Origin: Adineta vaga
Taxonomy: Eukaryota > Rotifera
Reading direction: 5' to 3'
DNA: 64,000 nucleotides
NCBI GenBank assembly: GCA_021613535.1
Contig: CP075497.1
Span: forward strand, 1,364,001 to 1,428,000
A program made the position numbers and the translations under genes. The notes beneath the pieces are model-generated. The model was not told the origin of the DNA, searched no databases, and was given only the letters and a program-made list of their open reading frames with translations. Positions 23,535 through 36,600 of the stretch are shown piece after piece; within the stretch, counting starts at the first letter, position 1; each line of letters opens with the position of its first letter.

Positions 23535-24314
23535 TGATTGTTTTCATCATATCCAGAATTCGTCTTTAAATTTGATGAGACAAACTTCTGAGACTTTTTT
23601 ATATTACGAACAGAAAAATAAAATACAAAAAAATCTCATCTACATTGTTTGTAGTATGAAACGGTATTCTCATTAAAAATATCGACCTATTTAAATAATG
23701 ATAAGATCAGAAATTTAAAGAACACGAGTTTTCTGTTGTAAAACGCTGACAAAGAATATAGTATTAAGAAACCATTTTATATGAGATCATAAAGATCATT
23801 TATATGCATAATAAAGTCTATACTTACCAGTAAATACTAAAGATCAATACTGTTTACTCGTTATTACTCATGATAATTATGAATGTAAAACTATTCATTT
23901 GAAATGAATATAATTTGATTGCCTGATTTAGTTTTTAATAACAGAAGCTCTTCATAACAATTCAAATGTATGTTCCTATAGTTGAGTTTCTTATTTATTT
24001 AAATTATGCTTCATATCACAAAAGAGAATGATATAAAATGTAGATCATAAATTTTTGAAGTAGCCAAATGATTTCATATTAGAAAAGTACATTACGGGGG
24101 ATTTCGAATACAATTTAAAAAAATCAACATTATATATCATTTGTCTCATCAATTAAATTTATTTTCCATCCCATCATTGAAAGAAAAAGTAAAACTTTAT
24201 TACATAAAAACAAAGAACCAATATCATCTTTTTATTTATTTCGATAAATATATTAATAATTGAATTGTTAGTAAAAATAGTGATAGCAACACAATTATGC
24301 ACAATGGTTTAATG
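23535..24314. other. Intergenic stretch, convergent ends
   Basis: 780 bp between the stops of NitFhit and the insulin-like gene, which converge here. AT-rich, no supported gene. Confidence 0.6.
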
Positions 24315-24698
24315 TCATGGACAATAACGTGTCATTTCTGAGACAGTACATAGAGTTTCACAGCAAGCTTCAGTAAGTAATTTTCGTCTTGAAAATCTAC
24401 GGAAACGTTTTGCATTCTGTAATTTGGGTTTGTGTTGTCCAACAACTTCACAAGCAATACTAATCATTTGCAAGAGATAAGTGCCACATGCATGATAAGC
24501 TCGATGAAGAGCACAGTCTTCCATTTTATAAAGTTTTCCTCGGATTTCAATACTTTCACCTTCGTTCAGTAAATGTCCATCGCGATTAATTGTGCAGTTT
24601 CGAACATTATTAGAAGATATAGCAGCTTGGCTCTGAATGTTTTGATTAAATACAATCAATGTTATAAGTAAAAATATGAGACAGAACATGTTGGTCAT
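24315..24698 (-). CDS. Insulin-like peptide precursor with extra cysteine pair
   Basis: One exon, 127 residues. A signal peptide (residues 1 to about 24) is followed by a propeptide. The B-chain part has CGTYLLQMISIAC (Cys71, Cys83, eleven residues apart). The A-chain part is ACCETLCTVSEMTRYC (Cys112, 113, 117 and 126), exactly the insulin spacing CC-x3-C-x8-C. Between them lie several basic sites (KR at 97-98, RR at 104-105) suited to prohormone convertase cleavage, so the connecting peptide would be short. Cys35 and Cys62 lie before the B-chain core and could add a disulfide. It should be a secreted hormone acting on an insulin-receptor-like kinase. No intron is present, whereas many insulin genes have one. 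The cysteine pattern makes the family call strong; the receptor is unknown. Confidence 0.88.
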   Translation of the reverse strand: MTNMFCLIFLLITLIVFNQNIQSQAAISSNNVRNCTINRDGHLLNEGESIEIRGKLYKMEDCALHRAYHACGTYLLQMISIACEVVGQHKPKLQNAKRFRRFSRRKLLTEACCETLCTVSEMTRYCP

Positions 24699-26083
24699 AA
24701 TCGAAGGAATAACGACAAGTATTGTTGAAATATAAACTAAAATATAGATGTTATATATACAAAGAGAAGAAAAAAGAAGAGTTTATTTATATCGGAAATG
24801 TAATAAAGAAAATATACATCATGTGTAATGAATTTTCATTATTATTATTGACAAAACCGTTAAGAGATTTTCTCAAGCTATAATGACGTCAAACCATAAG
24901 CTGACAATATAAATTTATTTGAGAGAGAAAAACTTAAGACTTATATTCCTCTATTATACTAGCGAGTTGGTGTAAGTCTACAAAAGAATTTGACGCCCAA
25001 ACATAAGCATTGTTATAAAACAATATTGAGGAAAACTAAAATTATATCTTCTCCTACAAAAAAAATTAATTATTCTTTCTTTTATTATATTCATTGTGTC
25101 TGCCTGATAAGAATAACAGCTTTTAAATTGTTTTTTACAAATGCTTTTAATAATGAAAAAAGTTTTATAGAACAAAAAATGTACTATTGGTTTTTAATGT
25201 TAAAAATAAAAAATCAATGTTTCTATATACTCTTTTTTATTAAAATCTGAGTTAAATGAGTTCAAGTCTATAATGGATTACTGGGAAAACAAATACTTCA
25301 AAATTTTCTCTTCTAGACTTTTATAAATTGGTTTCTGATCACAAGTAAACATTTGGTCGCTGTAATGTATTCTATAATAACCGTGAAAGTAAAAATATGC
25401 CTGTTAACACTTAAATCTTGTGAAATGGACGTCATCAATCTATTTCCCTTTTATACCTACGAAGAAATTCGAAAAAGCACAAAACTAATTTAACATTTTT
25501 TAGGTTTTTTGTGTTATAGAAGATTCTTTTTTTTCTTTAATTAAGTACAATGATTTGAACGTTTTCGTTGTGTTTATATATTTCTGAATTTGATAAAATA
25601 TTTTTAAGAAAAATGATACTTCTCATCTGTCCATTTCACTTTAATTTATTATTGGCGGTCAGTAGTGGAGTGTATACGTCTCAATCGATTAATTACATTA
25701 TGTTGTCATTTCAATTCTAAATAATAATATATTTCTAATATATTTAGTTTTCTTTTGCTATGAAAATGAACCTGATACATGAATTGTGTGCAACTTGTTT
25801 GATGATTATAAACTTCTAAATTGTTACATTGGAATCATCAAAAAAGTAATGGAATTAGTTTTTTTTTCTCAGCTGCTTAATTCCATACTATGATATACTG
25901 TTGATTTATAGAAATTTCAACATTATGAATGATATAGACATTGTTTTTTATCTGTAAATATACGAGAAAAAGTCAATACATCTTAGTAGGTACTAATATT
26001 ATCAAAATATGATATGGTGTGTCAGTTAGAATGTAATTTTCATGAGAGGACTTACGATCATCTCAATTATTCGTTAGAATATA
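24699..26083. other. Intergenic stretch upstream of insulin-like gene
   Basis: About 1.4 kb without a supported gene. It contains the likely promoter of the insulin-like gene (TATATATAC near 24750) and the left flank of the mariner insertion. Confidence 0.5.
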
Positions 26084-26113
26084 ATAGGTTGTCCGAAAAG
26101 TTCGTGCAACTCA
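26084..26113. repeat. Mariner left terminal inverted repeat
   Basis: 30 bp that read ATAGGTTGTCCGAAAAGTTC and on, the exact reverse complement of 27346-27375, preceded by TA. Confidence 0.93.
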
Positions 26114-26148
26114 AATACTTTTAAATCGTGAAAGGATGATAATAGTTT

Positions 26149-27216
26149 TTATTGAATGTAATGACCTCCACTAGCAACCACACGTTGCCAGCGGTCATGC
26201 AAATGCTCTATACCGTAACAAAAAAAGTTTGCATCAAGATCATTTAAATAGTCCTCGACAGTTCTTATTGCTTCATTGTCGGAGTTGAAATTTTTGCCCC
26301 GAAGAAATTTTTTCAAATGTGAGAATAGATGATAATCGCAGGGTGCAATATCCGGAGAATAAGGTGGGTGATTCAGTTCGATGAGGCCACATTGTCGAAT
26401 TGCAGCTTGAGCAATGTTGGACTTGTGAACAGGCGCGTTGTCATGAAGAAGCAGCACACCACGACGAACTTTGCCACGACGTTTTTCCTGTATAGCAGAA
26501 TGCAACCGCTCGATGATTGATGCATAATAGGGACCATTCATTGTAGCACCACGTGGTAGATAATCGGTCAGCAGAACACCATCCTTATCCCAAAATACGG
26601 TCACCATACGTTTTGCAGTTGATCGTTGTCGACGTTGTCGAGTTGGTGTTTCTTCACCTGATCTCTTCCAGATTTTGGCCTCCAACTGAGTGAGAGGATC
26701 ATAGTGGTATATCCAAGATTCATCACCGGTCACGATGCGGTCAAAAAATTTCGATGGATCTTCTTCACTTTGTTGAATAAGCTCTTCACAACAATCCACT
26801 CGATTTGCAAGTTGAAGTGGTGTAAGCAATTTTGGCACCCAACGTGTGCAAACTTTCTTCATCTCTAAATGATTCTTCATGATTTCATGGATGGTGGTTT
26901 TTGGAATGCCTAATTCATCAGCTACCCGACGAACAGAGATTTGTCGATCACGCATCACAACTCGTTCAACAGCTTTAATATTTTCATCAGTGGTCGTGGT
27001 TGATGGACGACCAGATCGAGGTGCATCGTCGAAGCCACGTTCTGGATCTTTAAATTCAGCTACCCATTTAGCGACAGTGCGGTACGATGGAGCAGAGTCG
27101 CCGTAAACATCGTCCAGCTCTTTGCTGATTTCAGTGGCATTTAGGCCTTTTCGGGTGAAAAACTTTATGACTGCTCGATATTCGATATTTGACATATTTG
27201 AAATATCACTATACAA
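26149..27216 (-). CDS. Mariner transposase, DD34D type
   Basis: Intact frame of 355 residues. The second ATG at 27195 (MSNIEYRAVIKF) is the more likely start and gives 348, the usual mariner length. An N-terminal paired-type helix-turn-helix region runs to about residue 115. Family motifs are WVPKLLTP, then TGDESWIYHYDP with the first Asp, LLHDNAPVHK with the second, and PYSPDIAPCDYHLF with the third, spaced 34 residues after the second. All three catalytic Asp are present and no stop or shift is seen, so the enzyme could be active. It cuts and pastes the element at TA sites. Confidence 0.95.
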   Translation of the reverse strand: MYSDISNMSNIEYRAVIKFFTRKGLNATEISKELDDVYGDSAPSYRTVAKWVAEFKDPERGFDDAPRSGRPSTTTTDENIKAVERVVMRDRQISVRRVADELGIPKTTIHEIMKNHLEMKKVCTRWVPKLLTPLQLANRVDCCEELIQQSEEDPSKFFDRIVTGDESWIYHYDPLTQLEAKIWKRSGEETPTRQRRQRSTAKRMVTVFWDKDGVLLTDYLPRGATMNGPYYASIIERLHSAIQEKRRGKVRRGVLLLHDNAPVHKSNIAQAAIRQCGLIELNHPPYSPDIAPCDYHLFSHLKKFLRGKNFNSDNEAIRTVEDYLNDLDANFFCYGIEHLHDRWQRVVASGGHYIQ

Positions 27217-27345
27217 AATGACTAGAAAAACGTTTTATTTCTAATTAAAGAAACGCGCCAATTAGATCAAAAACTGTATATTGTAATGATATTGCGCCCT
27301 CTATAGAATGACAGAAAGTAAATGCCTTACGGATGTACCGTGAAA

Positions 27346-27375
27346 TGAGTTGCACGAACTTTTCGGACAACCTAT
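27346..27375. repeat. Mariner right terminal inverted repeat
   Basis: Perfect inverse partner of 26084-26113, ending CCTAT and followed by the target TA. Confidence 0.93.
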
Positions 27376-30300
27376 TATATTTAAATTAAAGTAAAAGAAA
27401 CGATGTTTCACAGAACAGTATGATATTAATAAAACTATCCATAGCATCGCTCTAGATAAAACTAAGTACAGTCTTTAGTTGTTTTCTTAAACGTTGATAG
27501 TTACTTTATTTAACGATGTTGACGATAATATAGTCAACAACTAGTTGCAACTGTAATTTTTACAACAGCCTCCTCATATTATATATTTATATTAATCAAA
27601 ATGGCTTACCTAATAGATTTTTTCTTACACTTGTCGTTTATAATACTTGCTATAGTTTCATATAATTTATTGTTAAAAAATAATTATAACATAGTTTCCA
27701 ACGTTATCAATATTCGGCTGATTGTATATCATTGATGGAATTGTCAACATTTTCAAACGATTCCTGCTATGTGATTCCATTGCTGGAAACACGATCTTGT
27801 TGTTGCTTTCTAAAATTATGTTTTTACATGTAAACTATGCTTAATGTATTAGAGGCTGAAAAAGGTTTTACTTAAGAAGTAAAGAAACAGCGCATGTTGC
27901 AGAAGCTTTATCATAAATCGTTTTTATCCAATCATTAGAAAATAGATTTCTATCATAATTTTTTAGTAACTAGTGAAGATCGTTCATTTGAATAGTTTTA
28001 TTTCTATTACAATAAACGCATATCATTTAGGATGTCTGTAAAAACGTAGTTGTCGTAAGGCTTTATTGCATTGACATTAGAATACGATTGATGCAAATAA
28101 GAATATTATTCTCTATGACAGATCATATGTATACAATAAAACTATGTATTTCCAAATTAGTGATATAATTCATAATAACTCGTATGAAGTGAATTTTTAC
28201 AGCCTGTTTAATTAAATTGTAGAACATTATGATTATATGTTATATAGATAAAATTCAAAAGTAATTCGTTCTACTGTAAAAATATTTATTCAAATATAAC
28301 GGAATAATTCATGAAAGAACTATGATATGGAAAGAATGGGTGAGTTACGAGAATTTAATGAGTCTGTTGACATCTAGAGAGATTTTGTAATGTATTATTC
28401 TACTTACATTCTAGTTTTATACTTTTATTAAATTTTCGATAGCTTATTATTTGTAATTGCAACTGTTTTGATGAATTCATATCTGATAAGCGTACATCTA
28501 TACTACAGGAGGGTGCTTTTTTATCTGCAAGGAAATTTTATTCTACGTTTTATAGATGAAAAATATCAATTTATACGAAACTGTTCCTATAATCAGATAC
28601 CCAAATGGACAAATCCGATATTAGATCCGATAGAATCCGGCATGGGATCCGATCGTATTGGTCGACATGGGTTGCAATATCGGATAGTAATTCGTAACTT
28701 ACCAAGCCGCAGGTTTCAGAATACATTATTTCGATTAATTGATTAACAACAAATAATAACGATGAACAAAAGCGAAGTAATGCATCGATAGTTTTGAACA
28801 AATTTAACGATATTATCTACCTAAGTCATCTTTGACGTCTGTCATTTACAGTGTGCCCTAAGACGCTAATATTTTCCTGTAGTTAGAGTTAGTTTCCAGG
28901 TCATTGATATTGATATTTGACATGTAAAACAGATTTATATATTTCAACGTTCGAATGCATATTTATGGAGAATGGCAGCATTCTTTTGTCACTAATTTAG
29001 TAGATAACACTCAAAGTGTAAAGTTTTATGTATGATTAGAAAACATTTAATCAATCATTTATAAACAATTTTTATTTTTATTTTATTATAGTAATTGAAG
29101 TTAATTGTTGAGTGGTCGAATTTATATTTTGAATGATTCACAAGAATAGTCGGCTAATCATATTCGTGCCACATATTTAATTCCGAGTAAGACTTTTTCT
29201 TTTGATTGGTTGTTATCAATATAAAACAAAATATATTCCTCTTATTTCAGTAACTCCAGTTAATTGAGAGTAGTTGATTTTTAGGTATTAAATCATCAGA
29301 TTATGTTTTTTCTATGTATAATTTTGGAATAGGATTTACTTAATATACAGGTTTAAACTATGTGCGATAATCCTCTATATTTGAAAAGTGCATCACTGTG
29401 TTGGAACATCTTTTCATGACAAAATGAATAAAGTATGAAATTTCGGAAAACTCAATATCTTACATCGAGGAGGGACATAATGTGAGCCAGTTATGAATCA
29501 AGATGTCTTTTATTTCTATTTCCTGCTGTTAACAAAGGTAATAGCAGATTATTCACTCTGATATTTCAGTTCTATGATGAACAAAAGTTCTTTTGTGACA
29601 ACGAAACATGTCGTTTGCTATTGAAATTTATAGGTATTAGTGTGATCAAATTCATAAGGTAATTTTTATCCTCTGTAACATTTATTTGTACTATTTTTTG
29701 TTAGGATAGATCGTATGAATGAGAAATCAGAAATGTTTGCTAGGTAAATAAATCGATACTTATATTATTGTTTTTACATGCATGTGACGCACTTTTCTGT
29801 CTTATAATTAGATCTAGATAGTTTTCAAAATAGGTTTTGGCTACCGCTTTTAGTATGAAATATTGTAGTTCTTTGCTTGAAACATGTTATAAAAATGTAT
29901 CTCATCAAAACTATAAAATACCTTCTAATTTCTATCCGTGCTTCACGGAGCATAATCTCATTCGTAATAATTCGTCATTAGCTTTCATCTATTATCGACA
30001 ATTTTCTTCACACGATATTTGATAGAACGTAGAGTCTGTGCAATTAATGAGAAAAATCCTTATCATGATCATTCGCTACTCTGTAAAAAATAAGTAGAAA
30101 AGTTATTGTAAAATATTTATTTATTACAATCCTACAGATAGAGAATAGACATCACTTGTGTATTCTCTGCAAATAGGATTTGAGATAAATGGAACAATTT
30201 AGAAAAATTACTCCTTTTTCTTGCAGTATTTTAATCTACAGAAAATATTTGACTTTTTCGAAATTTATTAACAGAAATTCTTTTTATTTCATTATTGGCT

Positions 30301-31537
30301 ACAATGAGCATGACACTGCATAAGAAACGAAATGTTCAGGTAGATATTCCTCTGAATCACATTTGTTTTCAGTGAAAGATTTTACTTGTTCAATTAGATA
30401 CAGTCTATTTGGAAGAAAGCAATATAAAATAATACTTTTTCGTAGCTCATTGCTGGAATTTAAATACGAGATACTATACATAGTCATGAAATAATTATTG
30501 CTTTTACGCATAAAAAACATATCGATTAAACATTTTTATTGAAAAATAAGAATCTACTAATTTTTATAAGACTAAAACTCCATCAACAATGCGAATAGTT
30601 TCTTTTTCTCTCTCTACTTTTTGTTTTTTATAAAAGATATTTTCCTAAGAACATTCGAAATATACTCGCAAATTTATAGTACTTATTAAAAATAAACACA
30701 AACAAAATATCATTGTAAAATCCTCAACCTAAATGATATTTTATGTCTTGCAATGATTATAATACTGCATATAATAATGAAGCAAAACTGATTATTAGAC
30801 TAAAGTATCTGCACTGTCAATAGTCGAGAGTAGTGCTGACAGTATATACTTTGTGCAACAGAATTAAGAATATTATTATATTATTTTTCATGACAGTATG
30901 AAAGAAAGTTTTCTTTTTTTGCATATTTATATTTATAAAGTAATTTGATGAACATAATGTAACTTGAGGTATAATATTTTGTACTCTGTCAGTGTACGTA
31001 TATTTCTCTTATTGCAACAAAGCTCACTCTTAGATACATCAGAAAAATATATAGTTGTATTAATAACTAGTAACGCTCATCGAGACAGACTAGCTTAACC
31101 CTCGGCTGGATGACTAACAGTTAACGTTTTCTCTTGCTGAAGTTATTCATAATAATTTGAATTCGACTATTATGTACTCGTCATAGTCCTTTTTTAGCTT
31201 ATAATCTTAAAAGTCATGTCTTAGGTATTTTAAAAAAATTCTAATTCATATTACGCTTGAGAACATTTGTTCCAGAACTTCCGTAATCAACTGTGTAACA
31301 AAAATTTATTTATTGCAGTACAATCGAATATATATAACAGACGTCGAACGACAGAAATTAGTTCGTTTTTATAAAAGTATGGCTTTAATCATATATGTTT
31401 GTGGACTAGTTAAGGACGCTAGGATGCTGCTTCTATAGAGCAAGTGTAGAAATTGGCCAAAAAGATAAATTTGTTTCGAAATTACAAACAGTTATTGGTT
31501 TGTAATTTTCCCTAACCCCTCCCAAACGATATTTTAT

Positions 31538-31663
31538 GAAGTTTTGAGCATTTTCAAAAAAATGTTTTTTGACCTTTGACCTTTAACCCTGACACAAACA
31601 TACAAACTATTTTTTTTCATATGACCCTCCTTTCAGTCGAGGGAATATTCCTCTCATGATGAG
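31538..31663 (+). repeat. Dispersed repeat, copy 1
   Basis: Contains TTGACCTTTGACCTTTAACC, then CTGACACAAACATACAAAC and CCTCCTTTCAGTCGAGGGAA. The first and last pieces recur in copy 3 and the middle piece in copy 2, in the same order. Confidence 0.6.
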
Positions 31664-32574
31664 ATGGGTCTATCGCGAAAAAGTGTAATAATTTGAGTGG
31701 CCTTCGTATTTTTATTCTCCAGCAATTCATGACACAATCGTCTTCACACAAAATCGTATTCTTCAAATTCTCTCATATTTCTGAAGTGGTGTAAGTATTG
31801 TTTGGAGAAACATTATTTAACAGGTTTGAAATGTATATTTATTGATATAATCATTAGTTTATCTATGTCAACGATGAACTGTTAGTGGTGGAAACCTACG
31901 TATGTGAATTATGACTCGTGCGACTCAGAGAATTGAGTAGCATCGTGTCTTTCATTTAATTTAGTATGTATCATAGTGATTAATATAATATAACTAACAG
32001 AATGCTTTTATACTTTCAATATAGAAAGGAGTGAAATTTTACGAAAAATACGACTTGTGAAAAATAATGAAATTGATCAGCTAAAATATTACATTCTTAA
32101 AATATTCTCGGTATAGAACGAATCTGAAATCAAGTTAGTATTTGTATAGTTGATACGTATGTATTTTAAATAATGCTCTTAAGAGAGACTTGTTCAACCC
32201 TCAACTGATTTTAATATCATTTTATATCTATCAAAATCTATGTGATGTTGTTCGTTTTGTATTCGGTTGTCGGCGTCCCTTCGATGCGCCACTCCCGACT
32301 GCTCAATTGATGGAACCACATGTGTAATAGCATACAGTTGTACACGCCCTTCACTTTAACTACGGGTTGACTATTTAATGACACGTAATATGTAAATAAC
32401 AGCTTATCGTATCCCAATAATTCGTGTTGAGAAAGGGTCAGTCCACATTAATTTACAACATTATTCAAGCGCACTCAAATGTTTTCGCCTGAGACGGTAA
32501 ATATGACGAATAGAAAAATCGAAGACGAAACCACGTAACTAGATCGTACTGAATGGTAAAGCAATATTTTCTCA

Positions 32575-32665
32575 CCCTATTCTCGATTTCTATTCTTTAC
32601 GATCGTTCTGTAGAAAATATGTCTTGAACCTTAGATTCTGACACAAACATACACGCATACATATA
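32575..32665 (+). repeat. Dispersed repeat, copy 2
   Basis: Contains TTCTTTACGATCGTTCTGTA followed by GAAAATATGTCTTGAACC and CTGACACAAACATACA. The first part matches copy 3, the last copy 1. Confidence 0.6.
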
Positions 32666-33717
32666 AATTATGGCGAGGGAACATAACACAATAACAGAAT
32701 AGAAAAAAATGTACACAGAGCAATCACAACGAATATAGAGCACAGGTATGAGTTAAACGAATTATACAATTGAACAATTTTTCCATGCAGATTAAAAAAG
32801 CTACTATTATCTCGAAAAGATAAATTTATGTTCTTGTTGCTTCACCATAGTTATTCTATGCTTCGTAAAAGGAAAAAATAGGTGAATAATATGCAGAATG
32901 CTTCTTTCTATAATACTCAAAGTACCATTTGATATAAATTTTCTCATAATAAAATAATTTGACTTCGAGTTTAGTTCCGATATTTGTAAGCTCATAGAAT
33001 GATCACTATTTTACTATACTACCACCGTCATATATAGTGCCGTTTTGGTTAGAGGTTTTATAGTATGGTTTGGCTACAGTTGCGCAAGACGATTTACTGG
33101 ATTACTTAAGATAACTCATACAGCTCTTCTAATAGATAGGCACTAAACTGGCCAATTTTAATGTATCTCAGCTATGCTTGATCAATTTTATCAATCTTCA
33201 CTTCTGCTTGGTCAGAAAACATTGATGACACAAATGGGAGATTATTTCTAATGCGATGCGATTAGCATACAGCATTTATGTAGTTTCTCGAAGTATTCAC
33301 CTAAATTTCTCACTTTTTGATACGATGATCTCAAGAACCACAGATGACAAAAAATTGATTGTAAAACCAATTTTGACTTTGAAACTTTTTAGATAATTAA
33401 GATCAAGTTGTCAAGAAGCAATGTTAGGCGCGAGTTTTGTTCACCAAATGTTTTACAGCCGAAAAAACACATGATCATACATATGAAAAGTCATTTCTTT
33501 CTAACAATCTATGTTGTTCATCTCAACAACATTCGAAATCTGATTGTTGCATTCCATTCTGTAGTCGAGTGAAACTCGAATACCATCTAGTTATGTTGTG
33601 CGGCATCAAGTTTTGACTCAACAGCGTACCCTCACCCTTGCTCTATACTTAGTTTTCAAGTTTTGCGATAGTTTTAAAAAGTATGTCTTTTCCCTTTGAT
33701 CTTCTATCTTTGATCCT

Positions 33718-33860
33718 GCTTTTGGTTTCTGTTCTTTACGATCGTTTTGTAGAAAATGTTTTTTTAACCTTTAACTTTTGACCCCTCACCATACCATCAT
33801 TCCACTCTCAGTAAGAGATATGACTCTCCTTTCAGTCGAAAGAATATTCTTTGTAATTCA
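33718..33860 (+). repeat. Dispersed repeat, copy 3
   Basis: Contains TTCTTTACGATCGTTTTGTA, a TTAACCTTTAACTTTTGACC tract and CTCTCCTTTCAGTCGAAAGA. It is the longest copy and bridges the parts seen in the other two. A further partial copy may lie at 33650-33715. Confidence 0.6.
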
Positions 33861-36349
33861 GATGTTTTATACCATCTATTCTTACAATAGATTGTATGAA
33901 ATATATTTTCTCAATAAAAGTAACCGCTGTGTATGTTATAAGATTGTTTTTGGTATATGAATTCGTGTGGCAATTCTTTCTTCTAAGCATATCTCTCTAG
34001 TATTTTCTTTATAAGATGTGTTTCTGCAGTGTCAATGCATTTGTATGTTGACCTGTTTTATCACGTTTTCTAACAGTCCGAGAAGAATTTGCCCTGAAGA
34101 ATTTTATTAAAGTATCAAATAATGGTTCAGCCGCTTTAATTATTGAAGGAACATTTCTTTACAACAACGGCCACCATTCTTATTACAAGCAAAAAAATAC
34201 TCTGTCTTTTTACATGAATTATTCTACTGTAATTCAATTTTAATAACTAACCCGTTAAAATGTCGACTTTTCTTTTACTTCTACATTATTAAGATGAATA
34301 TATTAGAATGCTATGTTCCATTAAAATTGCAAGGAGTGCACAATAAGTATCGCTATATTTAACACATGAAAAAGTAGTTTCTATTCTGAAATAGTTTTGA
34401 TACGACTTTATTTGAAAAAATACTTTTTCTTATGGAATGTTCTTTTCGCATTTTGCACCACATTTCTCACTCTAACAGCACTCATTTCTATAAGCAGTTG
34501 TAGGTAAATTCATATTTCTATCTCTAAGACTACTTTGTTTTTTGACTATTTGTTACGTCGAATTTTATCTCGCTACATAAGTATCAAAAAAATCTTTATA
34601 GCATATGTGGAAGAAGTATTAAAATCGAAATCAAATTTTAGTGTTTTATATTCTTTTCGAATGCATATCATTGGGGAAAACTAGTTGAAGATATATCAGA
34701 AGCTTTTGTTTCATACGTTTCTATAACTTTTTTTCTTCATGATATGCTCATTATTTATCACGCAACGTTCGTAAGTTTCTTTACTGTCTATTTTTAGCAT
34801 AAGATGTTTTTCGCTACTTTCATAAGTACTAATAGTACTACTCATTTGTTTTTCAGTCGCAAATTTATGCTCATCTATATTCGATAATTATGAATAATGT
34901 ATCATTTATCTCTTTGGTAAAATCTAAATAGAATCAATTCTTATTCTTTTCTCGATTATTTAATCTTTATAGTATTTAAAAAATTCCCATAATCTTTCTC
35001 GGTCCATACTTGAATCATTCCTCATACAGAAAATAAGTATTTTGAAAAATTAAAATAATATATTTTCTAGACACACTTCAAATGAGAGTATAATACGGAT
35101 GTTAGTGTCACACCACGTCATACGTGGTCATCCATTATCTGCACTCACATGTATTCTATAACACTATACAAAGATTTGTGCGGATACAGAGTATGAGTTA
35201 ATTCGCGGCTGGACGCATATATACGTCTCCGGTCCGCAAGAGGTTAAATAAGAAAAATATAGTTAAGAAAGTGATTTACAAAAATATTACGGGACAATAT
35301 TATTTTTACGTATACCATATTGTCAAGTATACGAAGTGAAAAGTTTTCTTTGAATTTTGTATCGACTGATTGAAACTGTCAACTTTAATTCTATATATAG
35401 TGTGAAGAAATATTTATAAATAGTTCCTCAAACTGTTTCTTACTTATAACAAAATTTCATTGTATACTTCGTTTAAACGACAGAAATGGATAAACGAAAT
35501 GTTTATTCTAAAAAGACCTCTTGCAATAGTCTTGACATAAAATATACGATTTGTAATTCTTCAGTTTGATCCGCATCGTGAGATTTTTTTAGATGCACAT
35601 ACGGTACTAACACATTTTCTATTCTGGATTTTATTCAGAATGTCATTGTTAAGTTCACAAAATCAACAATATAACAGACAAAACCTCCTTCACTTGAAAT
35701 GATGAAGTGAAAGATCGTATCCATATTCCAGTATATATGATAATTCAACAGGCACGAATGCTTCAGATAATTATATCCAAACAATGCGTATCTATGCTGT
35801 GAGTCATGATTTTTATAAAACTAAGATTCATTCAGTTTAGACAATTAGTTTCGTGTGTGCTATCACGTAGTTTAATTTTTCGAGAGAATGTCTTCGATTT
35901 ATAGTAAAATGTAATTATTTTCTTTCGACAAAATATTCAGTTGTAGTTGTAAGAGTTTTCACATCGAACCTAAGTATGTGCCGTTAATTTTGTCTTACTT
36001 ATAAAGACTTCAGCAAATGTGTTTTTAGAAAAACATAACAATACGTCATATGTACTGCTGACAATAAAGACGTGTTGGCACCGTAAGATATACATATTTG
36101 TAAGCAGAGAGCTCTGTTTTATGCTAATTTTGTTATATAATCTTAATTATTGAAAGAAGATGAAAATATCATAGGTTTTCAGTTTCAGATACTATTGAAA
36201 CATAATTCGAATTAGAACTTAAGATAAGATAGGACTAGTTTGTTTTTCAAAAAAAAAGTCTTTTATGGGAAATACGAATCCCTCAAGAGAATATCTAAGG
36301 CTTACTTCTTCTTAATAGACAGAAGTGAATGTTAAAAAATAGTTTTCTA

Positions 36350-36365
36350 ATATATATATATATAT
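36350..36365. repeat. (TA)n microsatellite
   Basis: Sixteen bases of alternating T and A in the gene-poor region. A similar run of 16 bases lies at 41511-41526. Confidence 0.9.
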
Positions 36366-36600
36366 GCAAATAGACGCACTGGGATTAAAATTTTGAAACT
36401 GTTTATAGATTTTCTTTTATGCATGGAGATAACTAATTGGTTCCTTCTATAAGGTGGATTCATTTCGTAATACTTTTTTATTATTAAAATAAATGCAATA
36501 GAAAAAGGAAAGTTTGATGCTTCTTTCAAAATCATTTATAATCACTGGTAACGGTACTGCACAAAAAATGACATGCTTCTTCCTGTATTTTCTAGAAAAA

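Larger units (their letters stand above)
26084..27375 (-). mobile_element. Complete mariner-family transposon, about 1.29 kb
   Basis: The element is bounded by 30 bp terminal inverted repeats at 26084-26113 and 27346-27375 that are identical to each other, starting ATAGGTTGTCCG. A TA target duplication flanks both ends (26082-26083 and 27376-27377). It holds one uninterrupted transposase gene on the minus strand. Its base composition is clearly richer in GC than its AT-rich surroundings. Perfect repeats, an open frame and foreign composition all point to recent arrival. Confidence 0.93.
27376..36600. other. Gene-poor 9.2 kb region
   Basis: No supported protein gene before the small secreted protein at 36601. 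Stops are dense in all frames and the longest frames do not look coding. It does contain several copies of a dispersed repeat (31.5-33.9 kb), a patch of GATCCGAT-like motifs near 28606-28700 and a TA microsatellite at 36350. Small one-exon genes like the two secreted ones nearby could be missed here. Confidence 0.5.

Noticed and set aside
28468-28801. Open frames on both strands around GATCCGAT motifs
   Set aside because: Composition and motif repetition suggest a transposon scrap; the peptides show no domain.
30299-30520. Minus-strand frame of 73 residues in the desert
   Set aside because: No signal peptide, domain or splice support; length is not unusual for chance in 9 kb.
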